From Pseudoalteromonas piscicida (GTDB taxonomy: Bacteria; Pseudomonadota; Gammaproteobacteria; Enterobacterales; Alteromonadaceae): a stretch of DNA of 64,000 bases. The translations under genes and the position numbers were made by a program. This document shows, piece after piece, positions 46,552-55,704 of the stretch (position 1 is the first letter of the stretch; each line of letters begins with the position of its first letter). The notes under the pieces are model-generated. The model was not told the DNA's origin. It ran no database searches and worked only from the letters and a program-made list of their open reading frames with translations. Location: contig NZ_CP021646.1 in assembly GCF_002208135.1 (NCBI RefSeq), positions 2,296,001 through 2,360,000 of the forward strand, read 5' to 3'.

Positions 46552-47835
46552 ATGTCTACTGTAGTTTATGGTATTACAGCCTCTACCGACATGTTTGTTC
46601 GATCAGAGTTTAACAATGACGACAACATCTATGCGTGTACATCTGGTGGAGAAGAATTCATGGGGGAGACAGCTATCTCCCTGCAAGCATTATCTGAGTT
46701 TGAAAACAAACAAGACCTCAGAGTGGTAATTTGTTCGGAGTTTATCCTCGACATTTTGAATTCTCTGCAAAATATCGGTATTTCCATTGAGCAATCATTC
46801 TTTTTTAACCATACCAGTGGTCAGCTGGTCCCGTGCGCGGAGCTACTCGCTGACAAAGCAGATGTGAACTCCACATTATTTGCTTTCTATGACTTGTCTT
46901 ACAATTTACCGTGTTTTGACGTCACAACTTTTGTGGTACTTGCTGAAATTGAAAGACAAAAACAAAACAAAAAATTCATTCAGTTTGTTATTCTGCCCAG
47001 TCGCTGTGAAAATACGACCGAAGTCAATGTGTTCCACGACAAACAAGATGCTAACTGGCGAGTTGAAAAGCTCGTTAAACCTATGTTTTCCTGTTTACCT
47101 GCTTGTATCGGTATCGATCAACCTTTCTCGAAAAGTTGTGTAGACTTTTATAAAAAGCTGAATGTTTGTACGTATCCAGATAATTATTTCAATAACCCTC
47201 GTCAGTTAGCGGGGGATTTCACTATTTTGAAATCCTATGTCAACGACAAAATCAAACTCAGTAACCTGATACCGCCTAAGCAAGCGAGTGCTATTGTGAC
47301 AGATTATATTCGCCATCAGGTAGGTGACAAAAAGCTGATAACCATCACCTTACGTGAATACTGGTCAAATGCAGAACACAGAAATAGCAATGTAAATGCC
47401 TGGCTAGATTTTGCCTTGTCTCTGGATAGAAATGAGTATTACCCTCTCATTGTCCGAGATACCTACAAGGTAAGTGAGCCACTGCCCGATAAATATAGCG
47501 ATTTACCAACCTACCCGGAAGCGTCTGTTGACCTTAGTATCAGGCTTGCGTTGTATCACAAAGCATACATAAATATGGGCGTAGACAATGGACCACTCTA
47601 TCCCATTAGTTACCTTGCTGGTGCTCGCTCAATTATTTTTAGGTTTCAAACCAACGACATTCCAAATTTGTCTGATAGAAGTAACGAAAAGCACTTCTTT
47701 GAGGTAGGTAAGAACCACTTTTTTAATGATAACCCATTCCAAATCAATGCTTGGATGAATGATTCACTTGAGAACATTCAGGCGCAGTTTTTCTCATTAG
47801 ATTCAAAAATAAAAGAGGCTAACAGTACACTATGA
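46552..47835 (+). CDS. Uncharacterised protein, possible glycosyltransferase
   Basis: The 427-residue soluble protein is not recognised. It has no membrane segments. The C-terminal half contains KLITITLREYWSNAEHRNSN and YINMGVDNGPLYPISYLAGA, the latter reminiscent of the donor-site region of GT-B glycosyltransferases such as GT9. The N-terminal half has no familiar motif. It is placed directly after the isomerase (stop and start adjacent) and overlaps the next gene by 4 bp. If it is a glycosyltransferase it would be the only clear candidate in this cluster. Low confidence in function, high in being a real gene. Confidence 0.8.
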   Translation: MSTVVYGITASTDMFVRSEFNNDDNIYACTSGGEEFMGETAISLQALSEFENKQDLRVVICSEFILDILNSLQNIGISIEQSFFFNHTSGQLVPCAELLADKADVNSTLFAFYDLSYNLPCFDVTTFVVLAEIERQKQNKKFIQFVILPSRCENTTEVNVFHDKQDANWRVEKLVKPMFSCLPACIGIDQPFSKSCVDFYKKLNVCTYPDNYFNNPRQLAGDFTILKSYVNDKIKLSNLIPPKQASAIVTDYIRHQVGDKKLITITLREYWSNAEHRNSNVNAWLDFALSLDRNEYYPLIVRDTYKVSEPLPDKYSDLPTYPEASVDLSIRLALYHKAYINMGVDNGPLYPISYLAGARSIIFRFQTNDIPNLSDRSNEKHFFEVGKNHFFNDNPFQINAWMNDSLENIQAQFFSLDSKIKEANSTL

Positions 47836-48827
47836 TCGAGTCTCCAGTATTAGTCTTAGGAAGCAACTCATTTTCCGGTGCCTCTTTTTGCTCTTACCTG
47901 CTTAAGCAAGAAAAACAGGTTATTGCGGTCAGTCGCTCAAATGAGCCAAACCCCGTACTGCTCCCCTACAAGTGGCTTTCTTTAGATCATCAAATTAATT
48001 TTCATCAATTGGATCTAAATCACCACCTGGCAGAAATAATGGCGCTGATTGAGAAGTACAAGATACGCCACATCTACAATTTTGCGGCTCAAAGCATGGT
48101 TGGGCAAAGCTGGCAGTATCCAGAGCACTGGTTCATGACTAATGCCGTATCAACCATAAAGCTCCATAACTTGCTCAGACAGTACGATGGGCTGGAGAGG
48201 TATGTTCACGTATCTACACCGGAAGTTTACGGCTCGTGTTCAGGTTTAGTTACTGAGTCCAGACATTACCAACCAAGTACGCCTTATGCAGTGTCTCGAG
48301 CTGCCGCAGATCTGAGCCTACACACCTTCAACGATGTGTATGATTTCCCTGTTGTCTTTACCCGCGCTGCAAATGTATTTGGTGAAGGCCAACAGCTTTA
48401 TCGCATCATCCCTAAAACGATTATGTGTGCCTTAAACAATGAAATCTTGCCGCTGCACGGCGGCGGACACTCTACCCGCTCCTTCATTCATATGGATGAT
48501 GTATCAAGTGCAACACACTCCATTGGCGAAAACGGACAAAACGGAGATATTTATCACATCTCCACAACCCGAAACATCAGCGTCAGAGAGCTTGTGATGA
48601 AAATTTGCGAAATGCTCGGAAAACCATTTGAGCAGGTCTGCCAGGTGAGTGAGGACAGGTTAGGCAAAGATGCCGCCTATCTTCTGGACAGCCAGAAACT
48701 GAAAAGCGAACTGGGCTGGCAAGACACAATCACACTTGAGAATGGCCTGGAACGCACCATCAGCTGGGTAAAAGACAACCTGGATACTTTAAACACGCTA
48801 CCTAAGGACTATGTGCATAAACCATAG
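47832..48827 (+). CDS. NAD-dependent nucleotide-sugar dehydratase/epimerase
   Basis: The 331-residue extended SDR is related to GDP-mannose or dTDP-glucose 4,6-dehydratases. It has GSNSFSGASFCSYL (10-23), YNFAAQSMVGQSW, a substrate-site STPEVYGS and the C-terminal block RSFIHMDDVSSA. The catalytic Tyr-x3-Lys position reads YAVSR, with Arg in place of Lys. That Lys is the proton relay in most SDRs, so activity may be altered or the motif may be a family variant. It overlaps the previous gene by 4 bp. Confidence 0.85.
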   Translation: MIESPVLVLGSNSFSGASFCSYLLKQEKQVIAVSRSNEPNPVLLPYKWLSLDHQINFHQLDLNHHLAEIMALIEKYKIRHIYNFAAQSMVGQSWQYPEHWFMTNAVSTIKLHNLLRQYDGLERYVHVSTPEVYGSCSGLVTESRHYQPSTPYAVSRAAADLSLHTFNDVYDFPVVFTRAANVFGEGQQLYRIIPKTIMCALNNEILPLHGGGHSTRSFIHMDDVSSATHSIGENGQNGDIYHISTTRNISVRELVMKICEMLGKPFEQVCQVSEDRLGKDAAYLLDSQKLKSELGWQDTITLENGLERTISWVKDNLDTLNTLPKDYVHKP

Positions 48828-48831
48828 AGAA

Positions 48832-49497
48832 ATGGCAATGGGAAAAGAAATAGATTTACTTAAGAATTACCCAAAAGCAAAACGAGACTTAACTGGGCGA
48901 TTGGAATCAAAAAGTGAGGCCGTAAGGGCGATTGCGCGCCAATTTGGCAAAGAGTTTTTTGATGGTGAGCGCGATCATGGCTACGGTGGCTTTAACTATC
49001 ATCCCAGATTTTGGCAACCTGTCATTCCTGACTTGATAACACATTTTAACCTCAGTAATGACAGCAGCGTACTAGATGTAGGGTGCGCTAAAGGGTTTAT
49101 GCTATTTGATTTGATGATGGCTTTACCTGATATCCAGCTTAAGGGTATTGATATCTCTGACTATGCTATTGAACATGCCAAAGATGAGGTTAAACCCCAT
49201 CTTTTGAACGCATGTGCATCTGACTTGCCTTTTGAAGACAATAGTTTCGACACTGTGATCTCAATCAACACTATACACAATCTAGAAGAAGACGCTTGTG
49301 CGCTGGCACTCCAGGAAATCGAACGAGTTAGCCGTGGTCAGAGCTTTATCACTGTTGATGCTTATCGTAGTGAGCAAGAGAAAGCCAGAATGGAAGCCTG
49401 GAACCTAACGGCAAAAACCATCAAGCATGTTGATGAATGGAAAAAATTCTTTGAGAAGGTAGGTTACAGTGGAGATTACTACTGGTTTATCCCTTAG
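48832..49497 (+). CDS. Class I SAM-dependent methyltransferase
   Basis: The 221-residue methyltransferase of the Methyltransf_11/25 kind has motif I VLDVGCAKGFMLFDL, post-I GIDISDYAIEHAK and LPFEDNSFDTVISINTIHNL. The substrate is unknown, likely a sugar hydroxyl or amino group in this cluster. The start is set at ATG 48832, four bases after the previous stop. ATGs at 48811 (overlapping) and 48838 are alternatives. Confidence 0.82.
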   Translation: MAMGKEIDLLKNYPKAKRDLTGRLESKSEAVRAIARQFGKEFFDGERDHGYGGFNYHPRFWQPVIPDLITHFNLSNDSSVLDVGCAKGFMLFDLMMALPDIQLKGIDISDYAIEHAKDEVKPHLLNACASDLPFEDNSFDTVISINTIHNLEEDACALALQEIERVSRGQSFITVDAYRSEQEKARMEAWNLTAKTIKHVDEWKKFFEKVGYSGDYYWFIP

Positions 49498-49518
49498 TAC
49501 GTAAATGAGGCGCCGGAG

Positions 49519-49974
49519 ATGTTCGATACTAACGTTGAAGAAGTACACATTCAATTTCAAATTAGCCCAGACTATTCGCTCGGCGATGCAGTCTCATACC
49601 TGTTTACTTCTCTCTTAGTGCGAGCAGCACCTATAACTTTAACTCCTCTGCTAAAAAAAGCAGACTTTGCAATTGCAAGGTCTACAAGACAAAGCTCAGC
49701 CTCTACAGTGAAAAATTCTAGTGCAATCGATTTGTACGGCAGGCTGAGCAGCGGTGTGTGTTTCATGACTGGCAAACTCAATGGCCGACTAAGTAGCTGT
49801 AACTCAGTGATAAACGAAGCTGGTCCTCTTTCACTCAAGTTTTATCAAAAAATAAGAACATTAATGCCTCAGTATTTTCTCGATGTGCAACAAGTGGCAT
49901 CACTTAGAAATGTTGCTCACATCAGCGACAGCCCCATTGCGTTTTGTATAGCTACTGTGGATAAGGGTAAATAA
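49519..49974 (+). CDS. Small protein of unknown function
   Basis: The 151-residue protein has no recognised domain, no signal peptide and no membrane helix. It is rich in Ser, Ala and Leu. GAGG lies upstream of the ATG, and the gene fits the packing of its neighbours (21 bp after the methyltransferase, 4 bp before E1 alpha). This argues that it is real. It might be a partner of the TPP enzymes that follow, but nothing in the sequence shows this. Confidence 0.65.
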   Translation: MFDTNVEEVHIQFQISPDYSLGDAVSYLFTSLLVRAAPITLTPLLKKADFAIARSTRQSSASTVKNSSAIDLYGRLSSGVCFMTGKLNGRLSSCNSVINEAGPLSLKFYQKIRTLMPQYFLDVQQVASLRNVAHISDSPIAFCIATVDKGK

Positions 49975-49978
49975 AACC

Positions 49979-50938
49979 ATGCCTGATTTAAAAGAAGTCT
50001 ATTTTCAGACGCTCAGAATTCGAAAGATAGAAGAGGCTATTGCCGAGCGTTATAGTGAGCAGAAAATGCGATGCCCAACGCACCTATCCATAGGTCAAGA
50101 ATTGGTGCCAGTTGCTATTTCACAGTACCTTACGACGCGGGACAAAGCGTATAGCTCGCACCGGGCACACGCCCACTACCTTGCTAAAGGCGGAGATTTA
50201 TCCAAATTGATTGCTGAGTTGCATGGTAAATCCGGTGGGTGTACAGCTGGTCGAGGTGGCTCTATGCACTTGAGTGACCTCGACTGCGGTTTTATAGCCA
50301 GTACAGCCATAGTCGGAAACAGCATTCCTCTTGCAACAGGGAATGCATTACATCAGCAATTAAGCCAAAGCGATGGGATTACAATCAGTTATTTCGGTGA
50401 TGGAGCGACCGAAGAAGGTGCTTTCTATGAATCGTTGAACTTCGCGACTGTACGCTCATTACCCATATTATATGCCTGTGAAAACAATCAGTACTCAGTT
50501 TACAGTCCTTTAAGCGTCAGACAACCCGCTTCACGCAGTATTGCCAAGTTAGCAGCAGAAATTGGCGTCAAAAGTTTCAGTGTGGATGGCAACGATCCTC
50601 AACGGGTACTTGAAGCTTCCCAGGCAGCGATTGAGTTCATCAGGAAAGAACGTAAACCTGCGCTTGTCGAGTACTTTACCTATCGACATCGGGAACACTG
50701 TGGGCCAAACTTTGACGATGAACTTAACTATCGTGAGGCGCACGAAGTGGAAGAGTGGCTTGCCAATGATCCACTGAAAAATTTACAGAAATTGCTATCC
50801 TCAGACTCCGACTTCTCTCATTTCCAGGCACGCGTTACTGAACAAATTACCCAAGAAATAGAAGCCGCTTTCAATTTTGCTTCAAGCTCCCCTTTTGGGG
50901 ATCCCATAGATAACGAGAGGTATATCTATGCCAAATAA
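49979..50938 (+). CDS. TPP-dependent E1 alpha subunit-like (pyruvate/acetoin dehydrogenase type)
   Basis: The 319-residue protein has the E1-alpha features YSSHRAHAHYLAKGG, GGSMHLSD and the thiamine diphosphate motif GDGATEEGAFYESLNFA ending at ENN. It would form an alpha2beta2 enzyme with the next gene, which overlaps by 11 bp. No E2 acyltransferase, lipoyl domain or E3 is in the window, so it is unlikely to work as a central dehydrogenase complex. Decarboxylating an alpha-keto acid and adding the C2 unit to a ketosugar is a reasonable inference (compare AviB1/AviB2 in avilamycin synthesis). Confidence 0.88.
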   Translation: MPDLKEVYFQTLRIRKIEEAIAERYSEQKMRCPTHLSIGQELVPVAISQYLTTRDKAYSSHRAHAHYLAKGGDLSKLIAELHGKSGGCTAGRGGSMHLSDLDCGFIASTAIVGNSIPLATGNALHQQLSQSDGITISYFGDGATEEGAFYESLNFATVRSLPILYACENNQYSVYSPLSVRQPASRSIAKLAAEIGVKSFSVDGNDPQRVLEASQAAIEFIRKERKPALVEYFTYRHREHCGPNFDDELNYREAHEVEEWLANDPLKNLQKLLSSDSDFSHFQARVTEQITQEIEAAFNFASSSPFGDPIDNERYIYAK

Positions 50939-51980
50939 CTCCACTAGTTTCGCAACACAACTGCAGAAAGCTCAGCATCAAGCAATGCAAAATGATCCTG
51001 GTATGATATGTATGGGATTGGGCATAGACGATCCAAAAGCAATATTCGGCACAACATCGGGCTTACAGACGGCTTTTGGTCAAAGCCGGGTATTCGATAT
51101 GCCGACCGCCGAAAACGCAATGACAGGTATAGGAGTCGGTGCCGCTATTGCTGGCACTCGTGTTTTAATGACTCACCAGCGGGTCGATTTTTTCCTGCTT
51201 GCAATGGATCAACTGGTCAATAACGCAGCTAAATGGCACTACATGTTCAATGGTCAAATGTCGGTACCTTTGACCATTCGCCTCATTGTTGGGCGAGGAT
51301 GGGGACAAGGACCCACTCATCAGCAAAGTTTACAGTCCTGGTTTTCACACATTCCCGGATTGAAAGTGGTGGTTCCCGGCTTAACAGACAATGCCGGACA
51401 GTTACTGTATGACGCCATTATGGACAATAACCCAACTATCTTTCTGGAGCACAGGTGGCTTCATAACCAAATTGCAAGCGAAGATGAATGTCAGCCACTG
51501 ACTGAGCAGCCCCGCCATACGCGTATTTTGCGTGAGGGTGAAGATTATACAATTATCAGCAACAGCTACATGTTGTCTGAGGCACTGCAAGCGCAAAAAT
51601 ATATGCAACAATTTGGTATCCAGTGTGAAGTCATAGAAATCGCCTCACCGACCAATATTGACTGGCACGTACTGTATCAATCTGTAAAAAAATCCAGACG
51701 CTGTATTGTAACGGATATGGGCCATACGTTTTGCTCTTTAGCCAGTGAAATAGCCAATCGAATTTATAGCGAGTGCTTTCAGAGCTTGCTATGTCCGGTC
51801 ACCACCCTTGGCCTGCCACATTATCCAGAGCCAACTAGCTACGGCCTGACACCCGACTACTACCCCAACATTAATTCATTTATTCAAACAATATCAGGAA
51901 ATTGTGGTGTGGATATTGCTAGAATTACAACTACACAACATCATGATATTCCTGGCGAATGGTTTAAAGGGCCTTTTTAA
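50928..51980 (+). CDS. TPP-dependent E1 beta subunit-like
   Basis: The 350-residue beta subunit partners E1 alpha. It has RVFDMPTAENAMTGIGVGAAI (near the catalytic Glu, in two adjoining motifs), HQQSLQSWFSHIPGLKVVVP and TIFLEHRWL, typical of E1-beta transketolase-like Pyr domains, plus a C-terminal transketolase_C domain. It overlaps E1 alpha by 11 bp and precedes the SDR by 2 bp. The context points to carbohydrate C-C bond chemistry. Confidence 0.88.
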   Translation: MPNNSTSFATQLQKAQHQAMQNDPGMICMGLGIDDPKAIFGTTSGLQTAFGQSRVFDMPTAENAMTGIGVGAAIAGTRVLMTHQRVDFFLLAMDQLVNNAAKWHYMFNGQMSVPLTIRLIVGRGWGQGPTHQQSLQSWFSHIPGLKVVVPGLTDNAGQLLYDAIMDNNPTIFLEHRWLHNQIASEDECQPLTEQPRHTRILREGEDYTIISNSYMLSEALQAQKYMQQFGIQCEVIEIASPTNIDWHVLYQSVKKSRRCIVTDMGHTFCSLASEIANRIYSECFQSLLCPVTTLGLPHYPEPTSYGLTPDYYPNINSFIQTISGNCGVDIARITTTQHHDIPGEWFKGPF

Positions 51981-51982
51981 TT

Positions 51983-52762
51983 ATGGATTTAAAGATCGCA
52001 AACAAGCTTGCTCTGGTCACCGGCAGTAGCCGTGGCTTGGGTGAATCAATAGCCGAGTCACTTGCAAAAGAAGGTGTGAACGTTATTTGGGCCGCGCGTG
52101 ACATCGAACAACTACAACAAAACGCAGAGCGCTGTGGTGCTTTGTATAACAACAAAAATTTTGTTGTGGAAGCCAATTTACAAGATGGGTCAGGCGCCAG
52201 AGCGTTAGCTGAAAAGCTAAAAGAACAAGGCTTGATACCTGATATCATCGTTAACAATGTGGGTGGCAACTTAGGCGTCACCGATCCGCTCTCAGGTCTC
52301 CAAGACTGGAAAAACGTGTTTGATTTTAATCTTTTTAACGCGATTGAACTTAACAATCACTTCATCGATACCATGATCGAGAAAAAATGGGGCAGGATCT
52401 GCCATGTCTCTTCTATTGCTTCTTTGGAAAATCAAGGAGCACCGCAATATTGTGCTTCCAAAGCCGCGCTAAACGCTTACGTCCGTAGTGTTGGCAGATA
52501 CGTTTCGGAACATAACGTCATAATGACTGGTATTTTACCAGGCGCGGTCTTCACTGAAGGCGGATACTGGGATGAAACGAGCAAAACCAGACCTGAACAT
52601 GTTGAAAAATACTTAAACGAGCGTATGGCCATTAAACGCTTTGGTACACGGGAAGAAGTCAGTGAGTTAGTTGCTTTCTTGGTTTCGGACAAAGCCTCTT
52701 TCTGTGTAGGCACTTCTTTACTGGTTGATGGTGGTCAAGGCCGCGTCTTTTATGAGGGGTAA
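51983..52762 (+). CDS. Short-chain dehydrogenase/reductase (FabG-like)
   Basis: The 259-residue classical SDR has the cofactor motif TGSSRGLG (14-21), NNVGG, catalytic Ser in HVSSIAS and Tyr-x3-Lys in YCASK, and ends LLVDGGQGR. It would reduce a ketone using NAD(P)H. It sits exactly between the E1 pair and the transketolase pair with 2-3 bp gaps, so its substrate is probably the product of one of these TPP enzymes. Confidence 0.88.
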   Translation: MDLKIANKLALVTGSSRGLGESIAESLAKEGVNVIWAARDIEQLQQNAERCGALYNNKNFVVEANLQDGSGARALAEKLKEQGLIPDIIVNNVGGNLGVTDPLSGLQDWKNVFDFNLFNAIELNNHFIDTMIEKKWGRICHVSSIASLENQGAPQYCASKAALNAYVRSVGRYVSEHNVIMTGILPGAVFTEGGYWDETSKTRPEHVEKYLNERMAIKRFGTREEVSELVAFLVSDKASFCVGTSLLVDGGQGRVFYEG

Positions 52763-52765
52763 TTT

Positions 52766-53530
52766 ATGAACCAAGACCTAAGAAAACGCATTGCGGAGAT
52801 CATCTACAAGTCAAAAGAAGGGCATATTCCTAGCTCCTACTCCATTGTCGATATCATCAACTATCTCTACACCGACGTGTTGTCATTTGACGCTGGCAAT
52901 CCCCAGTGGGAAGAGCGAGATTACTTCATCCTGTCTAAAGGACATGGATGTGCTGCGCTGTGGGTTGTGCTAGAAAAGCTCGGACTCCTCCCAGACAATG
53001 CACTTGAACAATATTCACAATTCGGAGGTATATTGGGAGGTCACCCAGACCGTACAAAAGTGCCCTTCGTAGAAGCGTCAACGGGGTCACTAGGGCACGG
53101 CATGCCTATGGCTGTGGGTTGTGCACTTGCGAACAAAATAAAGCGCCAGAGTAACAGAGTTTTCTGCTTGGTTGGCGATGGTGAATGCCACGAAGGGACT
53201 GTCTGGGAAAGTGCCCATGTTGCAGCAAACCGCAACCTGAATAATCTAACCGTCATTGTTGACTGGAATCAGTCTGCTGCGCAGCTATGCCCAAAAGATG
53301 ATCTCCCCGCAAAGTGGAAAAGCTTTGGTTGGCATACCGTGATTTTTGACGGGCATGACCCCCAGCAAATTGAACAAGCATTTTCACAATCGAGTGATGA
53401 TGCTCCTACCGTTTTAATTGCCAAAAATATCAAAGGCAAAGGGGTAAGTATGACCGAAGGACATGGCCCCTGGCACCATAAGATCCCTACCAAAGAAGAG
53501 CTAGATCAAATAATGGAAGCACTGTCATGA
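52766..53530 (+). CDS. Transketolase N-terminal subunit
   Basis: The 254-residue TPP-binding half of a split transketolase has LSKGHGCAALW, GSLGHGMPMAVGCA and GDGECHEGTVWESA ending in the TPP Asn region (VDWNQS). It transfers two-carbon ketol groups. Split transketolases are common in specialised sugar and secondary-metabolite clusters. It overlaps the C-terminal subunit gene by 4 bp. It could make sedoheptulose 7-phosphate for the GmhA-like isomerase or extend a sugar. Confidence 0.9.
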   Translation: MNQDLRKRIAEIIYKSKEGHIPSSYSIVDIINYLYTDVLSFDAGNPQWEERDYFILSKGHGCAALWVVLEKLGLLPDNALEQYSQFGGILGGHPDRTKVPFVEASTGSLGHGMPMAVGCALANKIKRQSNRVFCLVGDGECHEGTVWESAHVAANRNLNNLTVIVDWNQSAAQLCPKDDLPAKWKSFGWHTVIFDGHDPQQIEQAFSQSSDDAPTVLIAKNIKGKGVSMTEGHGPWHHKIPTKEELDQIMEALS

Positions 53531-54453
53531 GTAACCTGAGACAAGAATTTGCCGATAAAATGCTGGCTGTAGGCGCTTCAGACCCTCGTCTGGTTGTTAT
53601 GGTAGGAGATATAAGCCATGGCATACTTAAACCGTTTGCAGCTGAGTACCCTGATCGCTATTACAACGTGGGCATTTGTGAACCAACCATTGTGGGAATG
53701 GCAGCAGGTGTAGCAAGCACAGGCCTAATACCTGTAGCACATACGATTGCTCCCTTCTTAATAGAGCGGTCTTTTGAGCAAATTAAGCTAGACTTTGCAT
53801 ACCAGCAACTTGCTGGTAATTTTATCACGGTTGGCGGGGCATTCGACTACGCACAACTTGGTTGTAGTCATCACTGCTACAATGATGTGTCACTAATGTG
53901 CCAGCTGGACAATACTGTAGTGACAAGTCCTGCAAGCGCATACGAGTTTTCGACTCTGTTTTCACAGTGCTATGATCAAGGCTCCATCAATTACTTCAAA
54001 CTGACTGAAAACCCACACTCATTTGATTTAACTGGAAAAATAGAATTAGGCAAAGCGGTGATCATTGAGCAAGGCAGCGACATCACACTTATAGCCGTAG
54101 GTCCTCAGTTAAAACAAGCTTCTCGTGCCTGTGCAACACTAAAAGCACAAGGACATAGTGTTGAATTGTTGTATATCCATACGATTAAACCGTTTGACGC
54201 TGAAACAGTCATTCAGAGTATCTCCAAAACAAAAGCGGTGATCGTATGTGAAGAGCTTTCACAACATGGCGGTGTATATGACTTAGTTATGCGCCACTGG
54301 GCAAGCCGTGACAAAGCACAATTTAAGCAGATGGCGATTAACAACATGATTCACGATTACGGCACATATGACGAACTGTGTCAGGTTGCTGGTTTAACGG
54401 ATGATAACATCGTCATGCATGCAAATACCCTAATTGAGAACAAAAAGGTTTAG
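53527..54453 (+). CDS. Transketolase C-terminal subunit
   Basis: The 308-residue partner of the preceding gene has the Pyr domain (VVMVGDISHGILKPF, YNVGICEPTIVGMAAGVA with the catalytic Glu) and a transketolase_C domain (VCEELSQHGGVYD). Its start overlaps the previous stop (ATGA), so the two are probably made in equal amounts. Confidence 0.9.
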   Translation: MSNLRQEFADKMLAVGASDPRLVVMVGDISHGILKPFAAEYPDRYYNVGICEPTIVGMAAGVASTGLIPVAHTIAPFLIERSFEQIKLDFAYQQLAGNFITVGGAFDYAQLGCSHHCYNDVSLMCQLDNTVVTSPASAYEFSTLFSQCYDQGSINYFKLTENPHSFDLTGKIELGKAVIIEQGSDITLIAVGPQLKQASRACATLKAQGHSVELLYIHTIKPFDAETVIQSISKTKAVIVCEELSQHGGVYDLVMRHWASRDKAQFKQMAINNMIHDYGTYDELCQVAGLTDDNIVMHANTLIENKKV

Positions 54454-54455
54454 TT

Positions 54456-55691
54456 ATGTCACAAGAGCACGAACTGAATAAATATCGCAATATTAAGTAT
54501 GAAACTCGAACAGCGTGCTCAGTATGTGGCCACACCAACACCACACCAGTGCTGGAACTTCCAGCACTGCCGCTTACTGAGGTCTTTATCAACCGGCCCG
54601 GCCTCTCAGGACTCGGTGAAACTGACCAGTCTTTGCACTACTGCCAAAAATGTGGTCATGCCCAGTTACAGCATGTCCTGGATCAATCACTTCTCTATGC
54701 GAGTAAATCAGGGTATGAGTTCAGAAGCTCGCAAAGCTATACAGGCCGAAAAACGGCTGAATTCTTCAAACAGTTTTTACAGTCTCTCAACTTCAAGCCG
54801 ACGTATGATTGTGTTCTTGAGGTTGGCTGCAATGACGCATACTTGCTGAAGGAACTGAAGCCACTCGCACATCAGTTAATTGGTGTTGACCCTATATTAC
54901 GTGGTCATGAACAGCAGATCAATGACGACCAAGTCACCGTATACGGTGAATTCTTTGAAAGCTGTAAGATTAGCGAATCCCCTGACCTGGTCATCTGCAA
55001 AGACGTCATTGAACATGTCACGGATCCTAAAGCACTCATTCAGGAGCTGGTTGAGGTTGCAAGTAAGAATTCGCTGTTCTTAATTCAAGTGCCGATTTGG
55101 GATAAGTTGATCGAGAACTACAACTTTGATCATGTTTTTCACCAACATCTTAACTATTTCAGCCTGGCCTCATTTAATACGCTGCTAGAGTCTCTGGGGT
55201 GTACATTAATAGACTGGACGGTTAATGAAGATCATTGGAACAGCGCAATTTTCGCCTTTACTAATCAGCCTGCCGCAGAAAAAGTAACAAACCCGCCGAT
55301 ATCATTGGCAACCGTTTCGACTAGTCTCCGTGTTTTTAATAGTCAGATGCAAGCTTGCGAAATAGCATTAGAAGCTGCTGCAACAAAGTTCCCTGTATAT
55401 GGTTATGGCGCCGCGCTAATGCTGCCAGTCATCAAGTATCATTTCCCAAATAAACTTGCTGCTATTAGTAAGGTTTTTGATGACAACCCTAATCGCAATG
55501 GCCAGTACTATTTAAACTCGACAACGCCCATTGTATCAACTGAGTGTCTTGACAACATATCCGACGCCGCTGTCATGCTCAGCGCATTTTCTTCTCGATT
55601 AAATGCGAAAAGAATGCTGGCCAGGCTCAGTAATGAGCTTAAACCAAAGCAAATTTATTACCCGTTTAATTTACTAAACGGCACGCTATAG
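54456..55691 (+). CDS. Sugar C-methyltransferase (TylC3/CloU-like)
   Basis: The 411-residue three-domain enzyme has an N-terminal zinc ribbon (C21, C24, C63, C66), a central SAM domain (VLEVGCNDAYLLKEL) and a C-terminal Rossmann-like domain (VYGYGAALMLPVIKYHF, VFDDNPNRNG). This is the layout of NDP-4-keto-sugar C-methyltransferases that create branched methyl sugars. Motif EHVTDPKALIQEL and HVFHQHLNYFSL are typical of the family. It indicates a methyl branch on the product. It lies 2 bp after the transketolase. Confidence 0.9.
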   Translation: MSQEHELNKYRNIKYETRTACSVCGHTNTTPVLELPALPLTEVFINRPGLSGLGETDQSLHYCQKCGHAQLQHVLDQSLLYASKSGYEFRSSQSYTGRKTAEFFKQFLQSLNFKPTYDCVLEVGCNDAYLLKELKPLAHQLIGVDPILRGHEQQINDDQVTVYGEFFESCKISESPDLVICKDVIEHVTDPKALIQELVEVASKNSLFLIQVPIWDKLIENYNFDHVFHQHLNYFSLASFNTLLESLGCTLIDWTVNEDHWNSAIFAFTNQPAAEKVTNPPISLATVSTSLRVFNSQMQACEIALEAAATKFPVYGYGAALMLPVIKYHFPNKLAAISKVFDDNPNRNGQYYLNSTTPIVSTECLDNISDAAVMLSAFSSRLNAKRMLARLSNELKPKQIYYPFNLLNGTL

Positions 55692-55704
55692 AGGGTGCAA
55701 CACT

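Noticed and set aside
49979..51980. Housekeeping pyruvate or branched-chain keto acid dehydrogenase
   Set aside because: No E2, lipoyl domain or E3 nearby, and the genes are embedded in a nucleotide-sugar cluster.
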